Shown: piece by piece, positions 34,641 through 44,700 of the stretch
Position numbering within the stretch: the stretch's first letter is position 1
Layout: every line of letters starts with the position of its first letter
Origin: Mesorhabditis belari
Lineage: Eukaryota; Nematoda; Chromadorea; Rhabditida; Rhabditidae
Assembly: GCA_958450365.1 (NCBI GenBank)
Contig: CAUEEP010000891.1
Location: 744,001-808,000, forward strand
Direction: 5' to 3'
DNA length: 64,000 bases
Position numbers and translations under genes: made by a program
The notes under the pieces: generated by a model
Seen by the model: the letters and a program-made list of their open reading frames with translations, nothing else
What the model was told of the DNA's origin: nothing
Databases searched by the model: none

Positions 34641-34969
34641 GAAATGATAGATACTTTATTCAGGAAATGAAATAAAGTGCGCAAGATTTCACATAAAAAC
34701 GAAAAGGACCGATAAAAAGCAACACGATCTAATGTGTCTAATATATGGGTAGCACAGATAACGTCAAGAAAAATAGGAATGATTGAAAAATAGAAGCGCA
34801 TACGCTTCTATTGGAATAAATACGGTAATTGATCGTATCAAATCACCAAAATACAAATTTAATAGCTAGTTGTTAATTTTTATTTCTTGACCGCTCAGAG
34901 GGACAGTCGGATTCTCCTTTCAGATTCTCCTTTCAGATTCTCCTTAGGATTCTTTTTTTTTTGATCTGT

Positions 34970-35337
34970 CTTCGCACTTAGGTGTTCCTCTTTGCGCAGA
35001 TCACAACCTGCTTCCACATTCCTCTATCCCTTGCTATTGTCATCCAGTGCTTCCTATCTTGGTTATTCCTGATTCGAAGTCTTCCAGTTGCTTGTGCTGG
35101 TGGTGATTGCACTCTAGCCATCCTTTCTCTGACCGTCTCTGCCACTCTTGTGCTCCACCTCGTCGCTGGTCTTCCGATGGGCCTCTTCTGGTCTCGTGGT
35201 ATCCACTCTGTGATCCGTGTCGTCCATCTGTCGTCTGTTCTTCTGGCTACGTGACCGGCCCATCCGAGTCTTTTTCTCTCGATCACTTCCCCTGGATCTC
35301 TGAGTCCCGAGAGCTGGCGTATATCCGTACTTCTTAG
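34970..35337 (-). pseudogene. 3' end of an RTE-type LINE: ORF C-terminus and 3' tail
   Basis: Reads DIRQLSGLRDPGEVIERKRL, then GWAGHVARRTDDRWTTRITE, WIPRDQKRPIGRPATRW and ends RGMWKQVVICAKRNT*. The RWAGHVARR...WIP...GRPxxRW...W pattern is the conserved C-terminal tail of RTE-clade LINE polyproteins. The 3' tail then gives AAGTGCGAAGACAGATCAAA and a short A run. Endonuclease and reverse transcriptase domains are missing: 5'-truncated copy, as usual for LINE retrotransposition. The tail is shared with the 52.6-kb SINE. Confidence 0.8.
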
Positions 35338-35419
35338 GTCTTGGTCGAGCTGCGTCTTCCTATTGTGTCCGAGGAGGTTCCTTTCAAGGGGCTCGATGCG
35401 TCGTTCTCAGGGCTCGTTC

Positions 35420-35490
35420 GGTGCCTTAGGATTCTCCTTTCGGATTCTCCTTTCAGATTCTCCTTCGGATTCTCCTTTCCGATCTGGGGC
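35420..35490. repeat. GGATTCTCCTTTC short tandem repeat
   Basis: About five imperfect 12-13 bp units, also present at 34911-34960 on the other side of the LINE fragment, so the LINE end appears inserted into or duplicated with this array. Confidence 0.75.
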
Positions 35491-35613
35491 GCAGTCATCA
35501 ACGGTGGTGCTCTGAAAGAGCAACCAACCGTTCTTGCTGTTGTTATTTGAAATTTTTCGTTTTGTTGTGCATATTTTTTTATTAAATTTTTGATTTTTGT
35601 TAATTCCAGGTAA

Positions 35614-35810
35614 ATGGCACACGGAAAGCTGCTCACGGATTATGAGAAAGGCCAGATTGATGGCCGTTTGAGAATTGGCGACTCAATAAGGAAAAGCGCA
35701 AAAAATTTGGGCCGATCCGACTCTGCCGTGCAAAATTATATAAAGTCCGAGTTCGTTTCTGCATCAAAGAAGAAACCAAGACCAAAACCAAAGCTTACAC
35801 CGTGAACTAG
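35614..35810 (+). pseudogene. Tc1-like transposase N-terminal HTH fragment
   Basis: MAHGKLLTDYEKGQIDGRLR followed by GDSIRKSAKNLGRSDSAVQN resembles the N-terminal helix-turn-helix of Tc1/Tc3-type transposases (start, DxExGQI, xSIxxIAxxLxRSxSxV). The frame stops at 35803, long before any catalytic domain; only a binding-domain remnant remains. Confidence 0.7.
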
Positions 35811-35897
35811 ACGCCATATTGTGCCTGCCCATTCCCAATCATCGCAGGTGTAGGGTATTGCAAAAATGTGGGTAAAGATTGGATTGAATCGTGAAAT

Positions 35898-36095
35898 TAT
35901 ACATTTCTGTTTGAGTTTTTTTCAAGGATTTCAAAAACTGATTGAAAAGGTGAAAATTTCACCATGAGTCATTCAATCGAATCTTTCAGTTTTTCCATGC
36001 AGTTCGCTTCCCTTTTCGATGAAAACATGAACATTTTTGGGTGGGGTCGTCCTTTTCGACCATTTTGATGTCATTTTGATGTTTCGGGCAACGCC
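35898..36095. repeat. 200-bp direct repeat, right copy
   Basis: See 34436-34640. Differences between the copies are few (GGCGAAAA against GGTGAAAA), so the duplication is not ancient. Confidence 0.85.
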
Positions 36096-36276
36096 CTAAT
36101 CCTTTTTCATCGTCTATAAAAAGGAATTCGATCAAGAAAAAGTTTCATTTAAATATCAGAGACAACATGGATTCACGGATTGATTTAACTTTAAACATTT
36201 ATCTTTTTTTACACTTTTTCAAGTCTTGTGATCGCTAATCAAATCATTGACTCAAAATTTGGCTCAAAAAGAACCC

Positions 36277-36390
36277 ATTTAGTTGGAAATTTGTACCCAG
36301 GGGTTCTCCAGGACGGCGAATCGATTGATATTACAAAACATAGCTGCTAATTGGATTAAAACTCAAAATGATTAGCCTAGTTTATTCATT
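36277..36390. repeat. 110-bp dispersed repeat
   Basis: Shared with 61786-61885 (GGCGAATCGATTGATATTAC to ACTCAAAATGATTAGCCTAG). It may be the end of a Tc1-like element, but no inverted partner is seen. Confidence 0.75.
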
Positions 36391-36445
36391 TTATTGAGTC
36401 CACCGATTGAAACTCAAATTTCTCATTCAAAAGTCTTCTTTAATG

Positions 36446-36480
36446 GAGCTAGAGCTAGAGCTAGAGCTAGAGCTAGAGCT
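36446..36480. repeat. (GAGCTA)n microsatellite
   Basis: Six hexamers GAGCTA. Confidence 0.95.
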
Positions 36481-37099
36481 CAAATCGTTTCCTCTTGAGT
36501 TCATTTAAAGTTCAGTTTCATTAAAAGTTCAGTTAAATCTTTCAATTTTCTCAAAATTCTCAAAATAACTCAAACTTTTGACACTTTGCTTTAAAAATTA
36601 AAAAAAATCCCTCAATTTCTCAGTTCAAATCGCTCGATTTGACTTAAACTTTCAGAAATATCGCCAAAATTTTTCGCAAAAGAAAAAAGAGAAATTTTTT
36701 TCTGGAAAGATCGAACTTTTCTTGTGTAAACATTGCCTTTTTGTAAAAGGAAAGAGGAATTTTGAGAAAACTTTTAAAACCAACAAAATGTTCACAAAAA
36801 AAAACGAACAAACTTTGAGAAAACTGTTTGGATTTTAGAGTTGATTTGAAAAATCAACTCGAAATCTCTGCGGTGATCAAGCACTTGAAATTTGGTGAAA
36901 TCTGTAACTCGAGTAGGGATTAGTGAGTAATGTTTAGCTGTCACCCACGCGTTTCTCTCAGTTTTTGCAGCTTTTCCTTTCCATTTGATGAGAGGCTATC
37001 GAAAATGAGTATATCAGCTGTTGAGTTCGATGTTTTATAAGGAAATTGACAGGATGATTTTGCTGATATACTCATTACAACTTTAAGCAAATTGTTACA

Positions 37100-38660
37100 G
37101 AATGCTGCTGATTGCTGCTGATTGCATCATCTGCAGAATTGCTGCAGATTTACTAATTCAATTGAATTTGATCGCTTTTATTGTAAACTATAGTGCTTTC
37201 GAGGCTTTCGAGGCTTAATTTCTGACTTTAAATCTTTAATTTCGAGGTTTAAGATTGAATTCTAAATTTACAGTAAAATATAGTGAATTTAGTTTTTCTT
37301 CTTTATTGTATTATGTGCTTATACAGGGTGCGGCAAAAGTTCTGACACTTTTTCTGTAAGCAGTAATTTTTTTGGCTTCAAAAACCCGTGAATCTCAAAA
37401 AACTAACGCCGGATTCTAAAAATTTAGGTACTTTCACCCCAATATAGTCATTTTCATAAAAAGATTTCAACTCTCAATAACTTTTTGACGAGAATTTTTT
37501 ATATCCCGGTCTGGTCGCTGAAGATTTTTGCGAAAGTTGACTTCAACTTTGCAGAATGAAATTTTTTCCAAAAACTGCTGTTACCATTTAATAGAACTGA
37601 GTTTTTTTCTGGAAAATAAGCCACAAAAAAACTTTATATCTCAAAAACGAAGGATTTTCAAGCGATTCTACGAAGGGCACCCAAATCTCAACAGCAAAAA
37701 AAACTGCTGTAACGACCTTTAAACATCCTCATCAAAAGGTTGTTTAGATGGCAATTTTTGTGTAAAAAAGTATATTAGGGGGTAAAAATATCTGCATTTT
37801 TATAATCCGGTGTTAGTTTTTCAAAAATCGCGTTTTTTCCAAGTAAAACTGCCCGTTTACAAAAAGTGTCAGAACTTTTGCCGCACCCTGTAGATGAGAA
37901 GATAAATTTATAGTCACTGGCCAATAAAAATAACAAGTAAAGTAAACACAACAAGTAACAAAAGTCGACAATTTTCGTTACAGGAATAAATATGCTATCC
38001 AGTGCAGCGCTCTGGGCTTGATATATTTACTAGAGTTAGTCCAGCACCTAATAGCGCATCTTGAACAATTAGATTGTCTATTAGGTTGAGTACTAAGTCT
38101 TTCACCCAAATTCATTCACTAATTAAATAAGTCTCAAACGATCAAATGAAATACAGTTTTTTTTATTAGATAGCCCAATCATTTCTCTTGCCAATGACTT
38201 TTGAAAGCTTGTGAAAAGCTTTGTTTTGAAGTTTTTTTGGCTATCTAGACTAAACAATAGCAACTTTAAGCATTAGCAGCAACTTTGAGCAAATTGCTAC
38301 AGAATTGCTGCAGATTTACTAATTCAATTGAATTTGATCGCTTTTATTGTAAAAGATAGTGCTTTCTATGCTTTAATTTCCGACTTTAAATCTTTTATTT
38401 CGAGATTTAAGATGGAATTCTAAATTTACAGTGAAATATAGTGACTTTAGTTTTTCTTCTTTATTATATTATGTGCTTATAGATGAGAAGAGAAAGTTAT
38501 AGTCACTGACCAAAGAAACTCAACAAGTTAGTACCAAAGTCTACAGTTTTCGTTGCAGGATTAAATCTGAGCTATCCAGTGCAGCGCTCTGGACTTGATT
38601 TATTTAATAGAGTTAGTCCAACACCTAACAGCGCATCTTGAACTATTTGATTGAAACTGC
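37100..38660. repeat. Segmental duplication, one copy with MITE and one without
   Basis: 37130-37323 plus 37891-38090 match 38290-38480 plus 38481-38650 (GATTTACTAATTCAATTGAA; GCAGCGCTCTGG; CACCTAATAGCGCATCTTGA). No coding sequence recognised. Confidence 0.85.
37324..37890. mobile_element. 567-bp MITE, GCGGCAAAAGTTCTGACAC termini
   Basis: Perfectly inverted ends CAGGGTGCGGCAAAAGTTCT / AGAACTTTTGCCGCACCCTG, TA on both sides. No transposase. The paralogous duplicate shows the empty TA site at 38480-38481, fixing the ends exactly. Confidence 0.95.
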
Positions 38661-38799
38661 ATAATCCCAAGAATCGTTACATAACTTTTATGACTGTAGA
38701 AACCAAGATCAGCTATTAGGCCTATCCTAGTTTAGCGCTCAAGATCAAAGCTAAAACTCTACTATTAGTCTGAATGGTGTTTCAAGTGAAGCTCAGGAC

Positions 38800-39270
38800 T
38801 GCCTAGCTTGACTGAAGCCTTTTGGATTCACTGAATGATTGGTTGGGAATGGGGTTCAAGTCAAACCTGAGATTCTCTTCTTCTGAAGGACATCCTCTTA
38901 TCGTTTGACAGCTTTAAGACTGCTTAGCTTGACTGAAGCCTTTTGAATTCACTGAATGATTGGTTGAGAATGAGGTTCGAGTTAAACCTGGGTTCTCTTC
39001 TTCTGAAGGACATCCTCTTTGACAGCTTTAAGACTGCTTAGATTGACTGAAGCCCTTTTAAATCACTGAATGATTGGTTGGGAATGGGGTTCGAGTCAAA
39101 CCTGGATTCTCTTCTTCTGAAGGACATCCTCTTATCGAATTTGACAGCTTTAAGACTGCCTAGCTTGACTGAAGCCTTTTTAACTCACTGAATGATTGGT
39201 TGGGAATGGGGTTCGAGTTAAACCTGAATTCTCTTCTTCTGAAGGACATCCTCTTATCGATTTGACAGCC
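38800..39270. repeat. Tandem array of about 118-bp units
   Basis: Four units containing CACTGAATGATTGGTTGGGA, CTCTTCTTCTGAAGGACATC and GACTGCTTAGCTTGACTGAA. Units differ by small indels. No open frame persists through all units. Confidence 0.9.
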
Positions 39271-39870
39271 TTAAGACAAGTAGAAGCTTTTTCAGATCAA
39301 AGTACTCTTGATAAACACAAATCTTATAACAATAGTCCCTGAGCGAAGTGATTACAAATCACATGTCTTTCCACCCCATCACCTTTCATTTCACCTCTCC
39401 CCTACCCGTCTCCAAATGTTTACTTTTTCACATTTTCGTTTTGCTGCGAAATTCCCCCTTTTCAAACGGGTCGGTAAATCTTTTTCAAAAAGGCGAATTA
39501 GGAGAAAACTTTTGCGAAAAACACTGAAAAATCATCGACTCCACCCATATTTTCGGGAATTTTCCACTTCCAAAAAAGTTTTTCGAAAATTTAACGACAT
39601 TCTCTCGATTATCTCTTTTCTAAACAAGAATTTAAAATTATTTTTCCCGAAAATTTCAAGATTTTCCTTTCCGGATCATTAATTTTATTCAAAATTTTAG
39701 TTTAACTTTTTGAATTTGAATTGGTTACATGTTTGTTTATTGTTAGGCGATAAAAGCCGTCAGCTGAATATTTTTGAAAAGCGGTCAGCTGAATATCTTT
39801 TGCTGAATAGCTGAATTAAATTGACACAACGAATGGATGAATGGGATGAAAATTGAAAAATTGTAAACCG
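39271..39870. other. No supported gene
   Basis: A 124-codon frame at 39308-39682 is basic and Phe-rich without domain, splice or paralogue support; left unannotated as a gene. Confidence 0.4.
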
Positions 39871-39960
39871 ATCGGTCGGTGCTAGATCGGTCGGTGCTAG
39901 ATCGGTCGGTGCTAGGTCGGTCGGTGCTAGGTCGGTCGGTGCTAGATCGGTCGGTGTTAT
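39871..39960. repeat. 15-bp minisatellite TCGGTCGGTGCTAGA
   Basis: Six units. Contains overlapping CGATCGGTCGG-type palindromic cores. Confidence 0.95.
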
Positions 39961-40625
39961 AATCGGCTAGCAATTGCTCTAGGGCCAATCTAGTCCAGTC
40001 TTGTACAGGTACCAGCCTCAACACTGGATTTGGAATTGAACAAAGAGCCAAAAGTCAAGAGCGAGACCGAACCCCGGCCTTGCCAATGAGAGATCGTCCC
40101 GCTATCCCGCATAAGCGTTCGAATGAAAAGCTTTTCTTCTGAAAAGCCTTTAAAGCTTCTCTTCGAAATTTGAATAGAAATGTTTCAACTAAATTCATTT
40201 GCAAGCTTATTTGGTAGATTTTGATTTCAGATTATGAATCTCCATACTCGATTTAGTAAGATTTATGTGGTTCGGAAAGCTCACGGGAAGTTCGCTCTTT
40301 TCCCTGTGAGCTACCAGCTAGGACTGTCATCGATACTAGACTGCTAGGGCTGTCATTGATGAGTGTCATGTCACTGGATGAGCCCCATGACCCAGCTCTA
40401 TCTGAGTAACCAGATCCATGTCCTAATATCAGAGCTAATGATGAGTCTAGAGCTAAACTTAACTAGTCTAGAATAGGTTTATATCAGTCTAGAATGGGTT
40501 TATATCAAAATGATAGTACACTTTAGCATTTTCTAGTATTCTTTTCTAGTATTTCTAGTATTAGGCCATAGATCTGGTACTAAACTAGATCTTTGGTCTA
40601 GGTTTAGTTCTTAATCTGAAATCAT

Positions 40626-40894
40626 ATAAAACTACTACATATCTACAAAGTAATTCTAAAAACAATTTCTAACATTTTTTCATTATTTGAAAGCCTGTAG
40701 TGTTCACCAGTTAAATCAACCCCCAATTTCCCCACACCATCGACCTCCCATGTGGTCTAGTGGTTAGGATTCGTGGCTTTCACCCACGCGGCCCGGGTTC
40801 GATTCCCGGCATGGGAAGAGATTTTTGTTTTTTCTTGAAAAAATGTTAGAAATTGTTTTTAGAATTACTTTGTAGATATGTAGTAGTTTTATAT
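40626..40894. repeat. 59-bp perfect inverted repeat flanking tRNA-Glu
   Basis: AAACTACTACATATCTACAA to TTTCTAACATTTTTTCA on the left (40626-40684) returns inverted as TGAAAAAATGTTAGAAA to TTGTAGATATGTAGTAGTTT on the right (40835-40893). The two arms look identical and the tRNA sits almost centrally in the about 150-nt loop. Confidence 0.95.
40746..40817 (+). tRNA. tRNA-Glu (TTC)
   Basis: 72-nt cloverleaf: acceptor TCCCATG/CATGGGA, A box TGGTCTAGTGGTTAGGA, anticodon stem CGTGG/CCACG with loop CTTTCAC (anticodon TTC), T arm CCGGGTTCGATTCCCGG, discriminator A. Intact. Confidence 0.97.
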
Positions 40895-40971
40895 GCTATT
40901 CTATTCAAATTTCAGTCTACGAGGGCATCCGATTGAAATCGTTCAATCCTTTCATTGTCTTATAGTCTGCA

Positions 40972-41215
40972 AACGACCTACACTACTGGACAATGAAATA
41001 TCATATTTGAAAAAAGATCGTCACTTTCGCGCGCCTGTAACTCCCTTGTCTTTACCGTATTTCTAAATATTAATATACCATTGTGTAGCCCTGGAAAAGA
41101 GCTTTCAGAGAATGTATAACACTAATAGTTTACACTCAAGGACAAGGGAGTTACAGACGCGCGAAAGTGACGATCTTTTTTCAAATATAATATTTGATTG
41201 TTCAGCAGTGTATTT
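40972..41215. mobile_element. Foldback MITE with CACTACTGGACAATG termini
   Basis: Left arm ACACTACTGGACAATGAAAT and AAAAGATCGTCACTTTCGCG are inverted on the right (CGCGAAAGTGACGATCTTTT; GATTGTTCAGCAGTGTAT). Arms about 75 bp, loop about 90 bp. Confidence 0.8.
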
Positions 41216-41778
41216 GGCGAAAGTGACCGAGACTTTGAAGGCTTATATCTCGAAAATGGCTTATGATAAGTTAGATTTGAAAGCAGTTTTGAGATGACCT
41301 TAACCAGGGGGTGTTTGCATTTCGGAATCAGATCACTCCACAAAGCTAACTGAAAGGGTTTCCCTGTTAGAACATTTTTGTCGATTTGTTCAGATATTGA
41401 TTAAAACGTAAACTATTAATAAACCAGTTCTTTAATATCTGATCTGTTTCTGAGCTGTCTGTGCTGAACTTTCAGTATGCACCAGATTCCCGATCCTGTT
41501 CCGTTTATAACTCTTATGAAATCATTTCAAAACTCCAGCTTACTCAGTTTTTCATCAAACCTCGATTTCATTTTCATTCAACCTTTTTTTTGCGTGATTT
41601 CTCGTATTTCTTGGCAATCTGTGAGCAATTCGTTTCTCCCGTTTCCTTTCAATCCAACATGAATCAGAGACTGAAAAAAGGAAAGAGACCATTTTGCCCA
41701 CCTATATAAGATCGTTTTCTGATTTCCTGAAAAGTATTCAATTGACAAGTGATTCGTCTAGAAATTCTAAAGATTTCA

Positions 41779-44700
41779 ATGTCTAAAGTGGTGACTATTC
41801 GGCGCCGATCTCTTTCAAGGCAACGACTCTACCAAGCGATTAGGTCCACAGATTTTCTTGTCATATTCTAAGGCTTTTCTATCGTTCAAATCTGCTTATA
41901 TGCTAGTTAAAGTTTAAAACTTTACAACCTCGTTTTCTCAGTTCTCTCTTGATTCACCTCTACACTCTTTGAATTCCGTTTTATCTACCTTTTTTATTCA
42001 AATATTTTAATTACAGCGAATCTTCACCAAACGAAGAAAAATCTCCCGAAATGGCGGTCGCTTTCCGAGACAAAAGTTGGATGGACAACAATCATAGCCT
42101 ATTTCCAAGACATCGGTATGAATTACTTTCTAGAAATGAATTGGAAAGAGTTTGGAAAGGAAGGGAGTTGAACTCTTGATCTTTTGCTTATTAGGCTCTA
42201 CCATTGAGGCTCTACCATTGAGGCTCTACCATTGAGGCTCTACTTTTTACTACTACTTACTAGGCCCTACTCTGCTCTATCATTGAGCTATCTACCCTTC
42301 TTTTCCAAAGAAGAAATAGGAAAGATAAGGAAGAGAAAGAAAGGAAGAAAGAGAAGGAAATATCCGAGTTTTAAAACATTTTCACATTTTCATTTTCAAA
42401 AGCAGATCCGATTTTTAGCCTAACTTCTGAGTGCTTAGCTTTTCTGCAGGCATTTTTTTGTAAGATCAGCTTTGCCAGATCTTGCTTACTATTAGATATC
42501 TTTGTTTGATCTAGCTTTACTGCAGCTCTAGCCCACAAAAAATTGCAGAAGCTAGGCGTGAACCCTTAGCCTAACCCTGACTTTAATCCATCTCCTGTTA
42601 GAGATGGGTTAAAGTCACTCTGAGATCACTGAGTGCTCTTGTAAACCAGGTTGTTGCTTACATTTTTGCCTAAAATTTGATACGTTTAAACAAACCCAAC
42701 ACTTTCACCAAATTGCGTAAAACTTTTTTAGTAGATATGCCGCAAAATCCGCAAAAAAAACTCTCCCTTTCCCATTTGTTTACCAATGAATTTCGAATTT
42801 CAAACGTTTTCAAAGCAATCCAGCGATTTTTCTCGTATAAACCAACTAGCAAATAGTCGATTTATGCTTTGAAAAGCAGAAAATTCAAAAAAAATAAGAG
42901 AGGAAAGAGCTCGGAGAAAAGAGAGAAAGAGAAAGAGAGAGAAAGAGAACTTCTCTTCCATTGATCGATGCCCATTTTTGCCCAAAATACACAACAACGA
43001 TATTGAAATCGATTTTGCAATAGAGCTTGAAAGAATTTTGAGAAACTATTATCTTCTTTTACATTTCGAAATCTTTCTATGACTGAAAAAAATCACTTTG
43101 AGTCTAGTCGAAGATTTCCGAGCCTTTTTGACGATGATTATTGGTGAGTTTTAGGCATGTTTTTTTTATGAAAAATTTGCGCAATTGCACGAAAATTGAA
43201 ACCCTATTGAGTAACTATAAAATTTTAACCAAAAAATTCCAAATACTAAACTTTGTTTAGCATTTGAATCTTTTAAAACCTGGCTACTTTGTGCCTGCTT
43301 CTTTTCGCGCATTAAATACTTAATTTTTCTTGAAATATTCTTCATTTCTAAATGTGTTTCTGCAACAAAATGAAGATTTAACTTGCTAGAATGGATGCGT
43401 TTACCTGTGAGCATAAAGAACACTGAAGAACAAAAGGAAGTTGATCAAAACAGCGCCGTTTACAAGCAGCGCCGTTTACAAGCAGCGCCGTTTACAAGCA
43501 GCGCCGTTTACAAGCAGCGCCGTTTACAAGCAGCGCCGTTTACAAGCAGCGCCGTTTACAAGCAGCGCCGTTTACAAGCAGCGCCGTTTACAAGCAGCGC
43601 CGTTTACAAGCAGCGCCGTTTACAAGCAGCGCCGTTTACAAGCAGCGCCGTTTACAAGCAGCGCCGTTTACAAGCAGCGCCGTTTACAAGCAGCGCCGTT
43701 TACAAGCAGCGCCGTTTACAAGCAGCGCCGTTTACAAGCAGCGCCGTTTACAAGCAGCGCCGTTTACAAGCAGCGCCGTGTAGCGCCGCCCAAAACAATG
43801 CGCTTGTGGTTAAGTTTATTTGTGTTTCTTATTTTCATCGAATGTAGAAAAAGAGCTATCTGCTGAATTTTTTGAAGCCGTTTAGAACAAATCTAGGATG
43901 AGAAAATGCCAAAAAAACGGCTCAAAAAGAAGTTAACTGAGCTTTTCTCGACATTAATTCTGTTTTAAGTGATCTCAAAGTATGCAAAATGTAGATAATT
44001 TTACTCTACATTCAATAAGAATAAGAAACACATAGAAATTTAACAGCAGAGGCGCTATTTTTCCCGTGGCGCTGTTTCTACACGGCGCTGTTTCGATCAA
44101 AATCAAAATTAGATCTAAAATAGCATGCTTAAAAGCTAAAACTTTCTATCTTTACTTTACTTTACTAATTACTTAAATATTTTGAATATTTCAAGTATTT
44201 ACTATAGATTAAATCAATTTAAACAATTCTAGGGACTCATTGTGGGCTCGAGATGATTGGATGGATCGGATGAATGATTGGCCGACCGAATGGCCTCGAC
44301 CAAGGGATATTATGAGTCGGGTGGGTGCTTATCGTAAAAAATAGATGCCTTGATCTCTTGTGTATACTTTGTGCTCAAAAATTCGAAACATTTCCTTCTT
44401 TCTCATACAAAAAGCAGTACTATAAAGAAATTTAGAATCTTTTTTCCATCAGAAAGGATGCGTTTCCGATTTTTGAGCACAAAGTACAGCTCAAAAGCAA
44501 TGTTTTCGTTAGTACTCTGAAGATTTGGGTAATCAAAATGGGATGCGTTTGCATTTTATGAATCAGAAAGTTCGCGGGTTGCTACTTTGCGCCAAATTTT
44601 CTTTGATTTTGAGCAAGCAACTGGATCTTTTGCGCAATTTGCCATAACTTTTTTCTAACTGAACCAATCTTTATGATTTTCATGCCATTTTGTTGCACTT

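Noticed and set aside
35614..35805. Intact host DNA-binding protein
   Set aside because: The HTH matches Tc1-type transposase N-termini, stops early, and sits among transposon remnants.
34436..36095. LTR retrotransposon
   Set aside because: The direct repeats lack clear TG...CA ends and the interior has no gag, protease or integrase; RTE and Tc1 pieces are found instead.
39308..39682. 124-codon open frame
   Set aside because: No domain, no splice partner, biased AT-rich composition; cannot be told from chance.
43452..43790. Possible CRISPR array
   Set aside because: The 16-bp units are contiguous with no unique spacers, and the genome is eukaryotic.
43383..43866. Two long open frames with AVYKQRRLQAAPFTSS repeats
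   Set aside because: The 16-bp period (48 bp per three units) keeps all three forward frames open; no start context, splice signals or non-repeat domain.
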